DNA from: Blastococcus sp. TF02A-35
GTDB lineage: Bacteria; Actinomycetota; Actinomycetes; Mycobacteriales; Geodermatophilaceae
NCBI RefSeq assembly: GCF_004571075.1
Contig: NZ_SPQP01000003.1
Span: 1-64,000, forward strand
Length of the DNA: 64,000 bases
Reading direction: 5' to 3'
Below are positions 38,475-47,313 of this stretch, in pieces; position 1 is the first letter of the stretch; each line of letters begins with the position of its first letter. A program made the translations under genes and the position numbers. A model generated the notes under the pieces. That model saw only the letters and a list, made by a program, of their open reading frames with translations, searched no databases and was not told the origin of the DNA.

Positions 38475-39470
38475 TCAGCCGCGGGCGAGCAGCCGGGCGG
38501 CCTCGACCGCCCAGTAGGTGAGCACCTGGCCGGCGCCGGCCCGGCGGATCGCGGTCAGCGTCTCCAGGATCGCCCGCTCGCGGTCCACCCAGCCGTTGGC
38601 GGCGGCCGCCTCGAGCATCGCGTACTCGCCGCTGACCTGGTAGGCGCTGACCGGCACCTGCACCGCGTCGGCCACCTTGGCCACGATGTCCAGGTACGGC
38701 AGCGCCGGCTTCACCATGACGGCGTCGGCGCCCTCGGCGAGGTCCTGCGCGACCTCGCGCAGCGCCTCGTCGGCGTTGGGCGGGTCCATCTGGTAGGTCG
38801 AGCGGTCGCCGAACTGCGGGGCGCCCTCGGCGGCCTCGCGGAACGGCCCGTAGAACCCGGACGCGTACTTGGCGGCGTAGGCCAGGATCGGCACCTCGGT
38901 GAAGGCGGCGCTGTCCAGCCCGGCGCGGATGGCGGCGACCTGCCCGTCCATCATCCCGCTGGGGGCGACCAGGTGGGCGCCGGCCTGCGCCTGGGCGATC
39001 GCCACGGCCGCGTACCGGTCCAGCGTCGGGTCGTTGTCGACCACGCCCGCCGGGGTGACGATGCCGCAGTGCCCGTGGTCGGTGTACTCGCACAGGCACA
39101 GGTCGGCCATGAGCACGAGCTCGTCACCCAGGTCCGACCGCAGGTTCTGCAGCGCCCGGTTGACCACGCCGTCGGCGGCGTCGGCCTGCGACCCCACGGC
39201 GTCCTTCTCCGAGGGGATGCCGAAGAGCATCAGCCCGCCGATGCCCGCCTCCGCGGCCTCGGCGGCCGCCTTCCGGAGCGAGTTGTGGGAGTGCTGCACC
39301 ACGCCGGGCATCGACCCGATGGGGACCGGGGCGTCGATCCCCTCCTTGACGAAGACCGGGAGCACCAGGTCCGCCGGGGCCACCCGGGTCTGCGCGGTCA
39401 GCCGCCGCAGCGCGGGCGTCGACCGCAGCCGGCGCCCGCGCGCGAACCCGGGGCTCGCTCCAGCGCTCAC
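38475..39470 (-). CDS. hemB: Delta-aminolevulinic acid dehydratase (porphobilinogen synthase)
   Basis: 331 residues. Cys-rich metal site [17 protein letters not shown] (zinc-type with three Cys), Schiff-base Lys in [17 protein letters not shown] and [11 protein letters not shown]. It condenses two ALA to porphobilinogen. GTG start at 39470 ([19 protein letters not shown]) overlaps the hemD stop as GTGA. Confidence 0.96.
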   Translation of the reverse strand: MSAGASPGFARGRRLRSTPALRRLTAQTRVAPADLVLPVFVKEGIDAPVPIGSMPGVVQHSHNSLRKAAAEAAEAGIGGLMLFGIPSEKDAVGSQADAADGVVNRALQNLRSDLGDELVLMADLCLCEYTDHGHCGIVTPAGVVDNDPTLDRYAAVAIAQAQAGAHLVAPSGMMDGQVAAIRAGLDSAAFTEVPILAYAAKYASGFYGPFREAAEGAPQFGDRSTYQMDPPNADEALREVAQDLAEGADAVMVKPALPYLDIVAKVADAVQVPVSAYQVSGEYAMLEAAAANGWVDRERAILETLTAIRRAGAGQVLTYWAVEAARLLARG

Positions 39471-41011
39471 TTGCCCTCGCCGTCCTCCGCCTCGCGCAGC
39501 GACAGGGCGTACTCGGCGAGCGCGTCGACCAGCGGCGCGACGGCCGCCGTCTCCGGCTGCACGTCCACCCGCAGGCCGAACTCCTGCGCGCTGGCGGCGG
39601 TGGCGGGGCCGATCACCGCGACGACGGTCTTCGCGTGCGGCTTGCCCGCGATGCCGACCAGGTTGCGGACCGTGCTGGACGAGGTGAAGCACACCGCGTC
39701 GAAGCCGCCGCCCTTGATCGCCTCGCGGACCGACGCGGCCGGCGGGGCGGCGCGCACGGTGCGGTAGGCGGTGACGTCGTCGATCTCCCAGCCGCGCTCG
39801 ACCAGCCCGGCGGCGAGCGTCTCGGTCGCGATGTCGGCGCGCGGCAGCAGCACCCGGTTGATCGGGTCGAGGACGTCGTCGTACTCCGGGAAGTCGGCCA
39901 GCAGGCCCTGGCTGGACTGCTCGCCGGAGGGCAGCAGCTCCGGCACGATGCCGAAGTCCCGGACCGCCTGGGCGGTCTGCTCGCCGACGCAGGCGACCTT
40001 CACGCCGGCGAAGGCGCGGGCGTCCAGGCCGAGCTCGACGAACTTCTCGCGGACGGCCTTCACGGCGTTGACCGAGGTGAAGACGATCCAGCCGTAGCGG
40101 CCGGTGACCAGGCCCTTGATGGCGCGGTCCATCTGCGCCGGGCTGCGCGGCGGCTCGACGGCGATCGTCGGCACCTCCACCGGCACGGCACCGTAGGCGC
40201 GCAGCCGGTCGCTCATGTCGCCGGCCTGGTCCTTGGTGCGCGGCACGAGCACGCGCCAGCCGAACAGCGGCCGGCTCTCCCACCAGGACATGCGGGCGCG
40301 CTTGTCGACGACGGAGCCGATGGTGGCGACGACCGGGCCGCTGAGCGGGTCCAGGCCGGCGGTCTTCTCGGCGACGGCCGACAGCTTGGCGACCAGGCTC
40401 TTCTGGCCGGTGCCCGAGCCGCCGGTGGTGACGACGACCGGGGTGCTGCCGGACAGGCCGCCCTCGACCAGCCGCGCGGCGGCGTCGGGGAGCTCCTCGG
40501 CGGTGCCCTGCAGGACCAGCGTGCCGCCGGTCGCCGCGGTGGCGCCGGCGAGGGCGCCCAGGTCGGCACCGCTGCGCAGGTCGGCGGTCAGGGTGGTGCT
40601 GCCCATGGCGACGCCGGCGAAGGCAGGCACCCCGGTCGCGGTGGCGACACCCGGGACGACGTCGAAGGGCACCGAGGTGCGGCCGACGGCGAGCACCTCC
40701 TTGACGACCTCGTCGGAGGTGTAGGGGTCGCCGTGGACCAGGCGGACCACGACCGAGCCGCTCTTGGCGGCGGCGACCGCGCCCTTGGCGATGTCGGCCG
40801 GCTCGCCGGAGACCGGCGTCAGCTCGGTGCCGGGGTTGGCCTCGCGGACGGCGTCCTGGAGGGGCGCGGCCACGTCGGGGTCGACCAGCACCACGGCGGC
40901 CTCGGCCAGCGCGGCGGTGGCGCGGGCGGTGAGCATGCCGGGGTCACCGGGGCCGGCTCCGACGAAGACGACCCGGCCCGACTGGCCTGCGGTCTTGCGG
41001 AAGCGCGTCAT
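39467..41011 (-). CDS. hemD: Uroporphyrinogen-III synthase fused to SUMT-like domain
   Basis: 514 residues. Residues about 12-240 resemble the SUMT/CobA methyltransferase fold (VVFVGAGPGDPGMLTARATA). Catalytic-region motifs are altered: RLVHGDPYTSDE instead of RLKGGDPFVFGR-type, and GVATATGVPAFAGVAMGSTT. About 250-510 is uroporphyrinogen-III synthase (GWRVLVPRTKDQAGDMSDRL, WIVFTSVNAVKAVREKFVEL, VCFTSSSTVRNLVGIAG). Such fusions are common in Actinobacteria. The HemD activity is likely; methylation to precorrin-2 is doubtful. ATG 41011, 109 bp after hemC. Confidence 0.92.
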   Translation of the reverse strand: MTRFRKTAGQSGRVVFVGAGPGDPGMLTARATAALAEAAVVLVDPDVAAPLQDAVREANPGTELTPVSGEPADIAKGAVAAAKSGSVVVRLVHGDPYTSDEVVKEVLAVGRTSVPFDVVPGVATATGVPAFAGVAMGSTTLTADLRSGADLGALAGATAATGGTLVLQGTAEELPDAAARLVEGGLSGSTPVVVTTGGSGTGQKSLVAKLSAVAEKTAGLDPLSGPVVATIGSVVDKRARMSWWESRPLFGWRVLVPRTKDQAGDMSDRLRAYGAVPVEVPTIAVEPPRSPAQMDRAIKGLVTGRYGWIVFTSVNAVKAVREKFVELGLDARAFAGVKVACVGEQTAQAVRDFGIVPELLPSGEQSSQGLLADFPEYDDVLDPINRVLLPRADIATETLAAGLVERGWEIDDVTAYRTVRAAPPAASVREAIKGGGFDAVCFTSSSTVRNLVGIAGKPHAKTVVAVIGPATAASAQEFGLRVDVQPETAAVAPLVDALAEYALSLREAEDGEGK

Positions 41012-41090
41012 CGCGTGCTCCTGATCCTGGCCCGAATCGCTCGGGCGTCTGTCATGGCCCGGGTCCGGGCCGTTGCGGGGGTCTGGTGGT

Positions 41091-41110
41091 GCGACGCCGT
41101 CGGGCGTCGC
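41091..41110. other. Perfect 8-bp hairpin in the hemC-hemD gap
   Basis: GCGACGCC and GGCGTCGC with loop GTCG, 11 bp after the hemC stop on the minus strand. It is the strongest of several stem-loops in the 109-bp gap, which is the only sizeable gap in the rex-ccsB gene string. It could be an mRNA-processing or partial-termination element; no U-tract follows. Confidence 0.4.
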
Positions 41111-41120
41111 GCGGGGGCGG

Positions 41121-42104
41121 TCATCCGCCGACCGCCATGAGCTCGGGCGCGCCCCGGTCGAGGAGCTCGTCGGCCAGGGCCCGGCCGAGCGCGGCGGCGT
41201 CGGCCATCGGCCCGGTGACCGAGCCGCGGACGCCGTCGCTGCCGTCGATGGCGGTGACGGAGGCGCGGAGGAACAGCTCCGGCCCGGCCTCGCCCTCGGC
41301 GACCTCGGCGTAGGCGGCGACCGGGGCGCTGCACCCGGCCTCGAGCGCGGCGAGGGTGGCCCGCTCGGCGACGACGCAGGCGCGCGTCGTGGCGTCCTCG
41401 AGCCGGCCGAGCAGCTCGCGGGTCCGGGCGTCGCTGGTCCGGCACTCCACCGCCAGCGCGCCCTGCGCGGGGGCGGGGAGCACCTGGAGCGGGTCGAGGG
41501 TCTCGGTGACCTTCGCCAGCCGGCCGATGCGGGACAGGCCGGCGCGGGCGAGGACGACCGCGTCGAGGTCGCCGGGGCCCTCGGCGGCGCCGGGCACCCT
41601 TCCGAGCCGGGTGTCGACGTTGCCGCGGATCGGCACGATCTCCAGGCCCAGGCCGAGCGCGCGGAGCTGGGCGACCCGGCGGGGCGCACCGGTGCCGACC
41701 CGGGAGCCGGCCGGCAGCTCGCCGAGGGTCAGCCCGTCGCGGGCCACCAGCGCGTCCCGCGGGTCCTCCCGCGCCGGGACGGCGGCGAGGATCAGGCCGG
41801 GCTCGGGGGCGGTCGGCAGGTCCTTGTAGCTGTGCACCGCGAGGTCCACCTCGCCGTCGAGCAGCGCCCGGCGGATGGCGGCCACGAACACACCGGTGCC
41901 GCCCAGCTGGGTGATCGCGGCCGAGGACCGGTCGCCCTCGGTGCTGATCAGGACCAGCTCGACCGGCACGCCGGTCGCGGCGGTGATGGCGTCGGCGACG
42001 GTCTGCGACTGCGTGCGGGCCAGCTCGCTGGCCCGCGTGCCCAGGCGGAGGACGGCGCCCCCGCTCGCGGCGGTGGCCACGGCCTGCGCGTCGGTGGCGG
42101 TCAT
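41121..42104 (-). CDS. hemC: Hydroxymethylbilane synthase (porphobilinogen deaminase)
   Basis: 327 residues. [20 protein letters not shown] at about 19-38, [35 protein letters not shown] and the dipyrromethane-cofactor Cys in [12 protein letters not shown]. It polymerises four porphobilinogens. ATG overlaps the hemA stop as ATGA. The C-terminal end has an extra GG after MAV and then the 109-bp gap before hemD. Confidence 0.96.
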   Translation of the reverse strand: MTATDAQAVATAASGGAVLRLGTRASELARTQSQTVADAITAATGVPVELVLISTEGDRSSAAITQLGGTGVFVAAIRRALLDGEVDLAVHSYKDLPTAPEPGLILAAVPAREDPRDALVARDGLTLGELPAGSRVGTGAPRRVAQLRALGLGLEIVPIRGNVDTRLGRVPGAAEGPGDLDAVVLARAGLSRIGRLAKVTETLDPLQVLPAPAQGALAVECRTSDARTRELLGRLEDATTRACVVAERATLAALEAGCSAPVAAYAEVAEGEAGPELFLRASVTAIDGSDGVRGSVTGPMADAAALGRALADELLDRGAPELMAVGG

Positions 42105-43456
42105 GCCGGGCCTCCCGCGCGGTCGGGGTCGACGGTCACGGCGTCGGCCAGGCGGCCGGCCCCGGGGGTGACGTCGGCGTCGATGCCGAGGCCGAAGAGG
42201 GCGCGCAGGGCACCGGCGTAGTCGGTCCCGCCCGGCGCCGCCGCCAGCTCCTTCACGCGCACGGTCGGCTCGTGCAGCAGCTTGTCCACGACGCGGCGCA
42301 CGGTCCGGACGATCTCCGCCCGTGCCCGCGCATCGAGGTCGGGCAGCCGGCCGGCCAGCCGCAGCAGCTCGGCGTCGACCACCTCGGCGGCCTGGGAGCG
42401 CAGGGCGGACACCGTGGGGCCCACCTCGGCGGCGCGGCGCTCGGCCCGCAGCAGCGCGGTCTCGGCCTCGATCATGGCGCGGGCGCTGTTGATGTCGTCG
42501 ACCGCGACGGGGCCGACGGCGTCGCCGTCGGCGGCGTGCCGTTCGCCCTGCAGCAGGGCGAGGTCGACCACGTGCACGCCGGGCAGCGCGGCCACACCCG
42601 GGTCGACGTCGCGGGGCAGGGCCAGGTCGACCACGACCAGCGGGCGGCCCGGGCGGTCGGCCATGGCGGTGCCGACGACGTCGGTGCCCACGACCAGCCC
42701 GGTGGCCCCGGTGCAGGTGAGCAGCACGTCGGCGGCGGCCAGCTCCTCGGCCATGCGGTCCAGGGGTGCGGCGCGGCCGCCGATCGTCTCGGCCAGGCGC
42801 GCGGCGGAGGCCTCGGTCCGGCTGCTGACCACGACGTCGGCACCACGGCGGGCCAGCGTGGTCGCGGCCAGCGCACCCATGGAGCCGGCGCCCACGACGA
42901 GGACCGGGCGCCCGACGAGGCTGCCGATGCGGGCCTCGGCGCGGTCGAGGGCGACCGACACCAGCGACGCGCCGGCCTTGTCGATGCCGGTCTCGGAGTG
43001 GACGCGCTTGCCCACCCGCAGCGCCCGCTGGGCGACCGGGTGCAGGGCGCGGCCGACCGTGCCCTCCTCGCGGGCCAGGGCGTAGGCGGCGCGCAGCTGC
43101 CCCAGCACCTGGGTCTCGCCGACCACCATCGAGTCCAGCCCGGCGGCCACCGTGAAGAGGTGCTCGACGGCCTGGTCCTCGTAGTGGACGGTCACGTACG
43201 GGGAGAGCTCCTCGACCGTCGCACCCGCCTGGCGGGCGAGCACCCGGCCGACGTCGGTGACGCCGCCGTGGAAGCGGTCGACCTCGGCGAAGACCTCGAT
43301 GCGGTTGCAGGTGGCCAGCACGAGGGCCTCGCTGACGTGGTCGCTGCCGACCAGCTCGTGCAGCGCCTTGACGCGCTCGTCGGGCCCCATCGCGAACTGC
43401 TCGAGCAGCGCGACCGGTGCGGTCTGGTGGCTGACGCCCACCGCGAGCAGGCTCAC
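42101..43456 (-). CDS. hemA: Glutamyl-tRNA reductase
   Basis: 451 residues. [19 protein letters not shown] at the N-terminus, catalytic Cys in [37 protein letters not shown], Rossmann [21 protein letters not shown] and [12 protein letters not shown], and a C-terminal dimerisation domain. First committed enzyme of C5 haem synthesis. GTG start overlaps the rex stop as GTGA, so rex-hemA is a coupled pair, as in Streptomyces. Confidence 0.97.
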   Translation of the reverse strand: MSLLAVGVSHQTAPVALLEQFAMGPDERVKALHELVGSDHVSEALVLATCNRIEVFAEVDRFHGGVTDVGRVLARQAGATVEELSPYVTVHYEDQAVEHLFTVAAGLDSMVVGETQVLGQLRAAYALAREEGTVGRALHPVAQRALRVGKRVHSETGIDKAGASLVSVALDRAEARIGSLVGRPVLVVGAGSMGALAATTLARRGADVVVSSRTEASAARLAETIGGRAAPLDRMAEELAAADVLLTCTGATGLVVGTDVVGTAMADRPGRPLVVVDLALPRDVDPGVAALPGVHVVDLALLQGERHAADGDAVGPVAVDDINSARAMIEAETALLRAERRAAEVGPTVSALRSQAAEVVDAELLRLAGRLPDLDARARAEIVRTVRRVVDKLLHEPTVRVKELAAAPGGTDYAGALRALFGLGIDADVTPGAGRLADAVTVDPDRAGGPA

Positions 43457-44115
43457 GCGGTCACCTCCGCCGCGCGCACGCCGCGCTGCTGGCCCAGGAA
43501 GGCCAGCACCTGCAGCTCGACGGAGAGGTCGACCGGGCGGACGTCGACGCCCGGCGGGGGCGTGAGGGTCACCGGCGCGAAGTTCAAGATGCTCCTCACC
43601 CCGGCCGCGGCCAGCCGGTCGCACACCGACTGGGCGACGTCGGCCGGCGTCGCGATCACGCCGATGGAGGCGTCGGTCGCCGTCACGGTCGCCTCCAGCT
43701 CGGCCATGGGCTGCACGACCAGGCCGCCGATCTCCTCGCCGACCCGCGCGGGGGCGGCGTCGAAGAGGCCGACGAACCGGAAGCCCCGGCTGCCGAAGCC
43801 GGCGTAGTCGGCCAGCGCCGTGCCGAGGTTGCCGATGCCGACGAGCACGCAGGCGCGGGACCGCTCGGCCCCGAGCACGTGGGCGATCCGCTCGCGGAGC
43901 GCACGCACCTCGTAGCCCACGCCGCGGACGCCGCACGAGCCCAGGTGGGAGAGGTCCTTGCGCAGGCCGGCCGGGTTCACGCCCGCGGCCGACGCCAGCT
44001 CACCGGAGGAGACGGTGGTCCGGCCGCCGTCGGCGAGACTGGTCAGCACCCGGAGGTACACGGCCAGGCGTGCGACGGTGGCCTCCGGGATGGTCCGGGG
44101 CCGTGGCTGGATCAC
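43453..44115 (-). CDS. rex: Redox-sensing transcriptional repressor Rex
   Basis: 220 residues. Winged helix at 1-80 ([44 protein letters not shown]), NAD(H)-binding Rossmann motif [14 protein letters not shown] (GxGxxG at about 93-98), then [15 protein letters not shown] and the C-terminal domain-swap helix [14 protein letters not shown]. Rex releases DNA when NADH/NAD+ rises. It heads the hem/ccs operon, and a perfect Rex palindrome lies upstream of menJ-nuo in the same window. GTG start at 44115. Confidence 0.96.
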   Translation of the reverse strand: MIQPRPRTIPEATVARLAVYLRVLTSLADGGRTTVSSGELASAAGVNPAGLRKDLSHLGSCGVRGVGYEVRALRERIAHVLGAERSRACVLVGIGNLGTALADYAGFGSRGFRFVGLFDAAPARVGEEIGGLVVQPMAELEATVTATDASIGVIATPADVAQSVCDRLAAAGVRSILNFAPVTLTPPPGVDVRPVDLSVELQVLAFLGQQRGVRAAEVTA

Positions 44116-44179
44116 GGGCTCTCCACAGCGGTCGCACCCGGGATGCCCGGCGGGCGCCGGGGGCGGATCTGCGACATCG

Positions 44180-44208
44180 GGACGCGAGCGGCAGGTGCGC
44201 TCGCGTCC
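44180..44208. other. Perfect 11-bp inverted repeat in the rex leader
   Basis: GGACGCGAGCG and CGCTCGCGTCC separated by 7 bp, 65-93 bp upstream of the rex start. It would form a very stable stem in a rex leader mRNA, or act as terminator of the preceding glutaredoxin unit. No U-tract. Confidence 0.5.
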
Positions 44209-44222
44209 GCCACGGTAACCGC

Positions 44223-44240
44223 TTGTGAACGCAGGAACAA
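44223..44240. promoter_or_regulatory. Degenerate Rex-like operator upstream of rex
   Basis: TTGTGAA followed by CGCA and GGAACAA: one perfect Rex half-site, while the other half matches 4 of 7 positions of TTCACAA. Position 108-125 bp upstream of rex would suit autoregulation, which is known for Rex in Streptomyces. Confidence 0.4.
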
Positions 44241-44362
44241 AGTCGCTGGGCAGGCGTCGGCCCGCTGACCAGGCAGGATCCGGCCGGTTGTGGTGGACAC
44301 CACCGTAACCGCAGGTCAGACGCCACCCGGACGGGGCAGGAGGACCCCCTGCCGGAGGCGCC

Positions 44363-44605
44363 TCAGAGGCCCAGGTCCCTGCGCAGCCGGGGGACGTCGA
44401 GCGTGAAGTAGGAGTGCTCCCGGCCGTCGAGCAGCAGCACCGGCACCCGGTCGCCGTACTCGGCCTGCAGCTCCGGGTCGGTGTCCACGTCGACGTCGAC
44501 CACCGTCAGCCCGGCCTCGGCGGCGACGGGGGCGAGCTGCTCGGCCGCGGTGAGGCACAGGTGGCAGCCCGCCCGCCCCAGCAGCTGGAGGCGCGGCTCA
44601 CTCAC
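44363..44605 (-). CDS. Glutaredoxin-like thiol protein
   Basis: 80 residues, thioredoxin fold of the DUF836/glutaredoxin type. Redox motif CHLC in LLGRAGCHLCLTAAEQL, cis-Pro loop YGDRVPVLLLDGREHSYF. The conserved place upstream of rex-hemA in Actinobacteria suggests a redox link, but the substrate is unknown. ATG lies inside the end of the acyl-CoA ligase gene (8-bp overlap). Confidence 0.88.
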   Translation of the reverse strand: MSEPRLQLLGRAGCHLCLTAAEQLAPVAAEAGLTVVDVDVDTDPELQAEYGDRVPVLLLDGREHSYFTLDVPRLRRDLGL

Positions 44606-46181
44606 CCGGCGCGCTCCCCGCCGGGACCGCGAGCCCCTCGTCGGCGCCGGTGAGCCCGAGCTCGCGCAGCCGCGCCCGGCTCACCTTGCCGGTCAGGGAG
44701 TGCGGCAGGGACGCCAGGAAGTGCACCGAGGTGGGCACCTTGTAGCGGGCCAGGGACTGCCCCGCGAACGCCTGCAGCTCCTCGACGGTCAGCTCCCCAC
44801 CCGGGGCGAGGACGACGACGGCGCGGACCGCCGCACCCGTCCGCGGGTCCGGCACGCCGATCACGGCGCTCTCGACGACGGCGGGGTGCTGGTCGAGGAC
44901 CCGCTCGACCTCGGCCGGGTAGACGTTGAAGCCGCTCACCAGGATGAGGTCGCTGCGCCGGTCGACCAGGTGCAGGTCGCCGTCGGCGTCCCGGTAGGCG
45001 AGGTCGCCGGTGCCCAGCCACCCGTCGGCGTCCGGACCGTCCGTGCCGTCGGGCCAGTAGCCGGAGAAGAGGTTCGGCCCGCGCACCCAGATCTCGCCGG
45101 GGCCCTCGTCGGGGTCGCCGCCGTCGTCCTCCCCCGTCCCGCTCTCCTCGTCGGGCAGGTCGACGGTGACCGCGCCGGTCGCGGCGGTGTCCCGCAGCAC
45201 CAGCTCCAGGCCCGGGAGCGCCCCGCCGATGCAGGCCGGCTTCGCCCGGCCGGTGGCCAGCGTGCTCGCCACGACCGGCGACGCCTCGGTCAGCCCGTAG
45301 CCCTCCCACACCGTGACCGCGGCCCGCTCGCGCATCGCCCGCCAGACCTCCTCGGGCAGCGGGGCGGCACCGGCCGAGGCGACGCGGACGGCGGCGAAGG
45401 CGCGGCGCAGGTCGGCGTCGCTGCCGACGGCGTCGGCCACGGCCAGCCAGGCCTGGTACATCGGCGGGGCGCCGGGCACGGCGGTGACCTGCTCCCGGGC
45501 CATCAGCGCCAGCGAGGCGTGGGGGTCGAAGGTCTCCTCGAGGACGGCGCAGGCGCCGGTGGCCGCGACCAGGCCGAAGCCCGCGTTGAGGCCGTAGACG
45601 TGGAACAGCGGCAGGACCAGCAGCACCCGGTCGTCGCTGCGCACCGGCGGCGGGCTCATGGCCAGGCACTGCTCCTGGTTGGCCCGCAGCGCGCCGGAGG
45701 TCAGCATCGCGCCCCGCGGCCGGCCGGTCGTGCCGCTGGTGTAGCAGAGGAAGGCCAGCGCGGAGGGGTCGTCGGCGACCGCCGGCACCGGCCCGTCGTC
45801 GTCCGGGGGGCCGGGGCAGACCGGCACACCGGCGAGGGACTCGCGGTCGTGGGCCGCCACCAGCAGCTCGGCGCCGGAGTCGGTGAGCACGTGCTCGAGC
45901 TCGGGGTCGGTGTAGGCGGTGTTCACCGGGACGACGGTCAGCCCCGCCCGGAGCGCCCCCAGCACGGCCCGCAGCCAGTCCAGCCCGTTGGGCAGCTGGA
46001 CGGCCACCCGGGCGCCGGCACCCAGGCCACGACCGGCGTACCCGGCCGCGACCCGGTCCACGGCGGAGTCCAGCTCGCCCCAGCTCAGCCGCTGGTCCCC
46101 GGCCACCACGGCGGGGGCCGCGGGGTCGCGCTGCGCGGCCGCCCGGACCAGGGCGGCCAGCGAGGTGCCTGCGTCGGACAC
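44598..46181 (-). CDS. AMP-binding acyl-CoA synthetase
   Basis: 527 residues of the ANL superfamily. P-loop FLCYTSGTTGRPRGAMLTSG (Arg where Lys is usual), VLLVLPLFHVYGLNAGF, VWEGYGLTEASPVV, GWLGTGDLAYRDADGDLHLVD, hinge RRSDLILVSGFNVYPAEVE and catalytic Lys in HSLTGKVSRARL. It resembles medium/long-chain fatty acid CoA ligases; substrate unknown. GTG at 46181 has AGGAGA 8 nt upstream. An acidic insertion of about 20 residues (EESGTGEDDGGDPDEG) is unusual. Divergent from the bldN-like gene. Confidence 0.9.
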   Translation of the reverse strand: MSDAGTSLAALVRAAAQRDPAAPAVVAGDQRLSWGELDSAVDRVAAGYAGRGLGAGARVAVQLPNGLDWLRAVLGALRAGLTVVPVNTAYTDPELEHVLTDSGAELLVAAHDRESLAGVPVCPGPPDDDGPVPAVADDPSALAFLCYTSGTTGRPRGAMLTSGALRANQEQCLAMSPPPVRSDDRVLLVLPLFHVYGLNAGFGLVAATGACAVLEETFDPHASLALMAREQVTAVPGAPPMYQAWLAVADAVGSDADLRRAFAAVRVASAGAAPLPEEVWRAMRERAAVTVWEGYGLTEASPVVASTLATGRAKPACIGGALPGLELVLRDTAATGAVTVDLPDEESGTGEDDGGDPDEGPGEIWVRGPNLFSGYWPDGTDGPDADGWLGTGDLAYRDADGDLHLVDRRSDLILVSGFNVYPAEVERVLDQHPAVVESAVIGVPDPRTGAAVRAVVVLAPGGELTVEELQAFAGQSLARYKVPTSVHFLASLPHSLTGKVSRARLRELGLTGADEGLAVPAGSAPGE

Positions 46182-46382
46182 GGACGTCTCCTGTTCGTCA
46201 GGGGGCGGCGGACCGGCCGCCGGACGCACCCGGAGGGGGCGTCCGGCGAGGCTGCCGTGGACGAGCAGGGGCGATGTTGTCACCATGGGGCCTGCGCCGC
46301 AGCCGCGCACGCCGTCCCCCGGCGTGCGCGACCCACGAGACGGTCCAGGCACAGCGGGCCGACGAGGAGGTCGATCGCCCGC

Positions 46383-47201
46383 ATGCCCCCGCCCCTGGAC
46401 GCCGAGCGTCCCGCCGGTCTGCCTGCACCACCGAGGCCGCGTCCGACCCCCTTCCCCCGCACCAGCGCCGAGGCGCTCCCCGGCGACGAGCCGGCGAGCG
46501 ACGAGCACCCGGTGAACGACGAGGACCCCCGTCCGGTGACGGCCGAGGACGGGGAGACCGTCGACGGCGTGCCCACCGAGGTCCCGGCCACCTCCGAGCT
46601 GCCCACCGAGGTGGCCGAGGAGATCGCCGCCGCGGAGGCCGGGGCGGCGTCGGACGCCCCGGACGTGTGGGCGCTGGTGCGCCAGGCGCAGGAGGGCGAC
46701 GCCGAGGCGTTCGGCCGCCTCTACGACCACTACGTCTCGCTGGTGCACCGGTACGCCTACCACCGGGTCGGGGACCGAGCGACGGCCGAGGACGTCACGA
46801 GCGAGACCTTCGTGCGGGCGCTGCGCCGGATCGACTCGCTGTCGTTCCAGGGGCGGGACGTCGGCGCCTGGCTGGTCACGATCGCGCGCAACATCATCCG
46901 CGACCAGGTGAAGAGCAGCCGGTTCCGGCTCGAGGTCAGCACGGCCGACATGCGCGACGCCGACCGGGTCACCGACGGTCCCGAGGACGCCGTGCTGCAG
47001 CACCTCACCAACCAGCAGCTGCTCGCCTGCGTGCAACAGCTGGGGAGCGAGCAGCAGGAGTGCATCGTGCTGCGCTTCCTGCACGGTCTGTCGGTCTCCG
47101 AGACTGCCGAGATCATGGGGAAGAAGGACGGCGCCATCAAGGCGCTCCAGCACCGGGCGGTCCGGCGGCTGGCGGGGCTGCTGCCCGAGGGCCTGCGGTG
47201 A
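46383..47201 (+). CDS. bldN: RNA polymerase sigma factor of BldN type (ECF)
   Basis: 272 residues. About 95 disordered acidic/Pro residues, then sigma region 2 (AFGRLYDHYVSLVHRYAYHR, ATAEDVTSETFVRALRRID, FQGRDVGAWLVTIARNIIRD) and region 4 (QQECIVLRFLHGLSVSETAE, KDGAIKALQHRAVRRLAGLL). FKSSRFRLEV-like KSSRFRLEVSTADM and the overall match to Streptomyces BldN are strong. In Streptomyces it controls aerial-hypha genes; here the role is unknown. The AGGAGG upstream of ATG 46383 is 12 nt away, so an alternative start is possible. Followed by an RsbN-like gene. Confidence 0.88.
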   Translation: MPPPLDAERPAGLPAPPRPRPTPFPRTSAEALPGDEPASDEHPVNDEDPRPVTAEDGETVDGVPTEVPATSELPTEVAEEIAAAEAGAASDAPDVWALVRQAQEGDAEAFGRLYDHYVSLVHRYAYHRVGDRATAEDVTSETFVRALRRIDSLSFQGRDVGAWLVTIARNIIRDQVKSSRFRLEVSTADMRDADRVTDGPEDAVLQHLTNQQLLACVQQLGSEQQECIVLRFLHGLSVSETAEIMGKKDGAIKALQHRAVRRLAGLLPEGLR

Positions 47202-47220
47202 ATCACGCTGCGGTAACGGG

Positions 47221-47249
47221 CGTAACCGACGGCCCCCGCCCGTCGTTGT
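47221..47249 (+). promoter_or_regulatory. BldN-type promoter upstream of the rsbN-like gene
   Basis: CGTAAC (47221-47226), 17-bp spacer, CGTTGT (47244-47249). From memory, the Streptomyces sigma-BldN consensus is CGTAAC and CGTTGA-like hexamers with a 16-17-bp spacer, and rsbN is itself a BldN target. Predicted start near 47256, about 58 nt before the GTG start. Confidence 0.55.
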
Positions 47250-47313
47250 GCCCCCTGGAACGGTTCCGCCTCGATGGCGGGGCCGGCTCGGACGAGAGGA
47301 CGGGGGGTCGCAG

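Noticed and set aside
44481-47201. Very long open frame (over 900 codons) on the plus strand running into the sigma factor
   Set aside because: The first two thirds is antisense to the acyl-CoA ligase and glutaredoxin genes and has typical shadow composition (Gly/Arg/Gln/His/Asp). Only the part from 46383 has sigma-factor homology.
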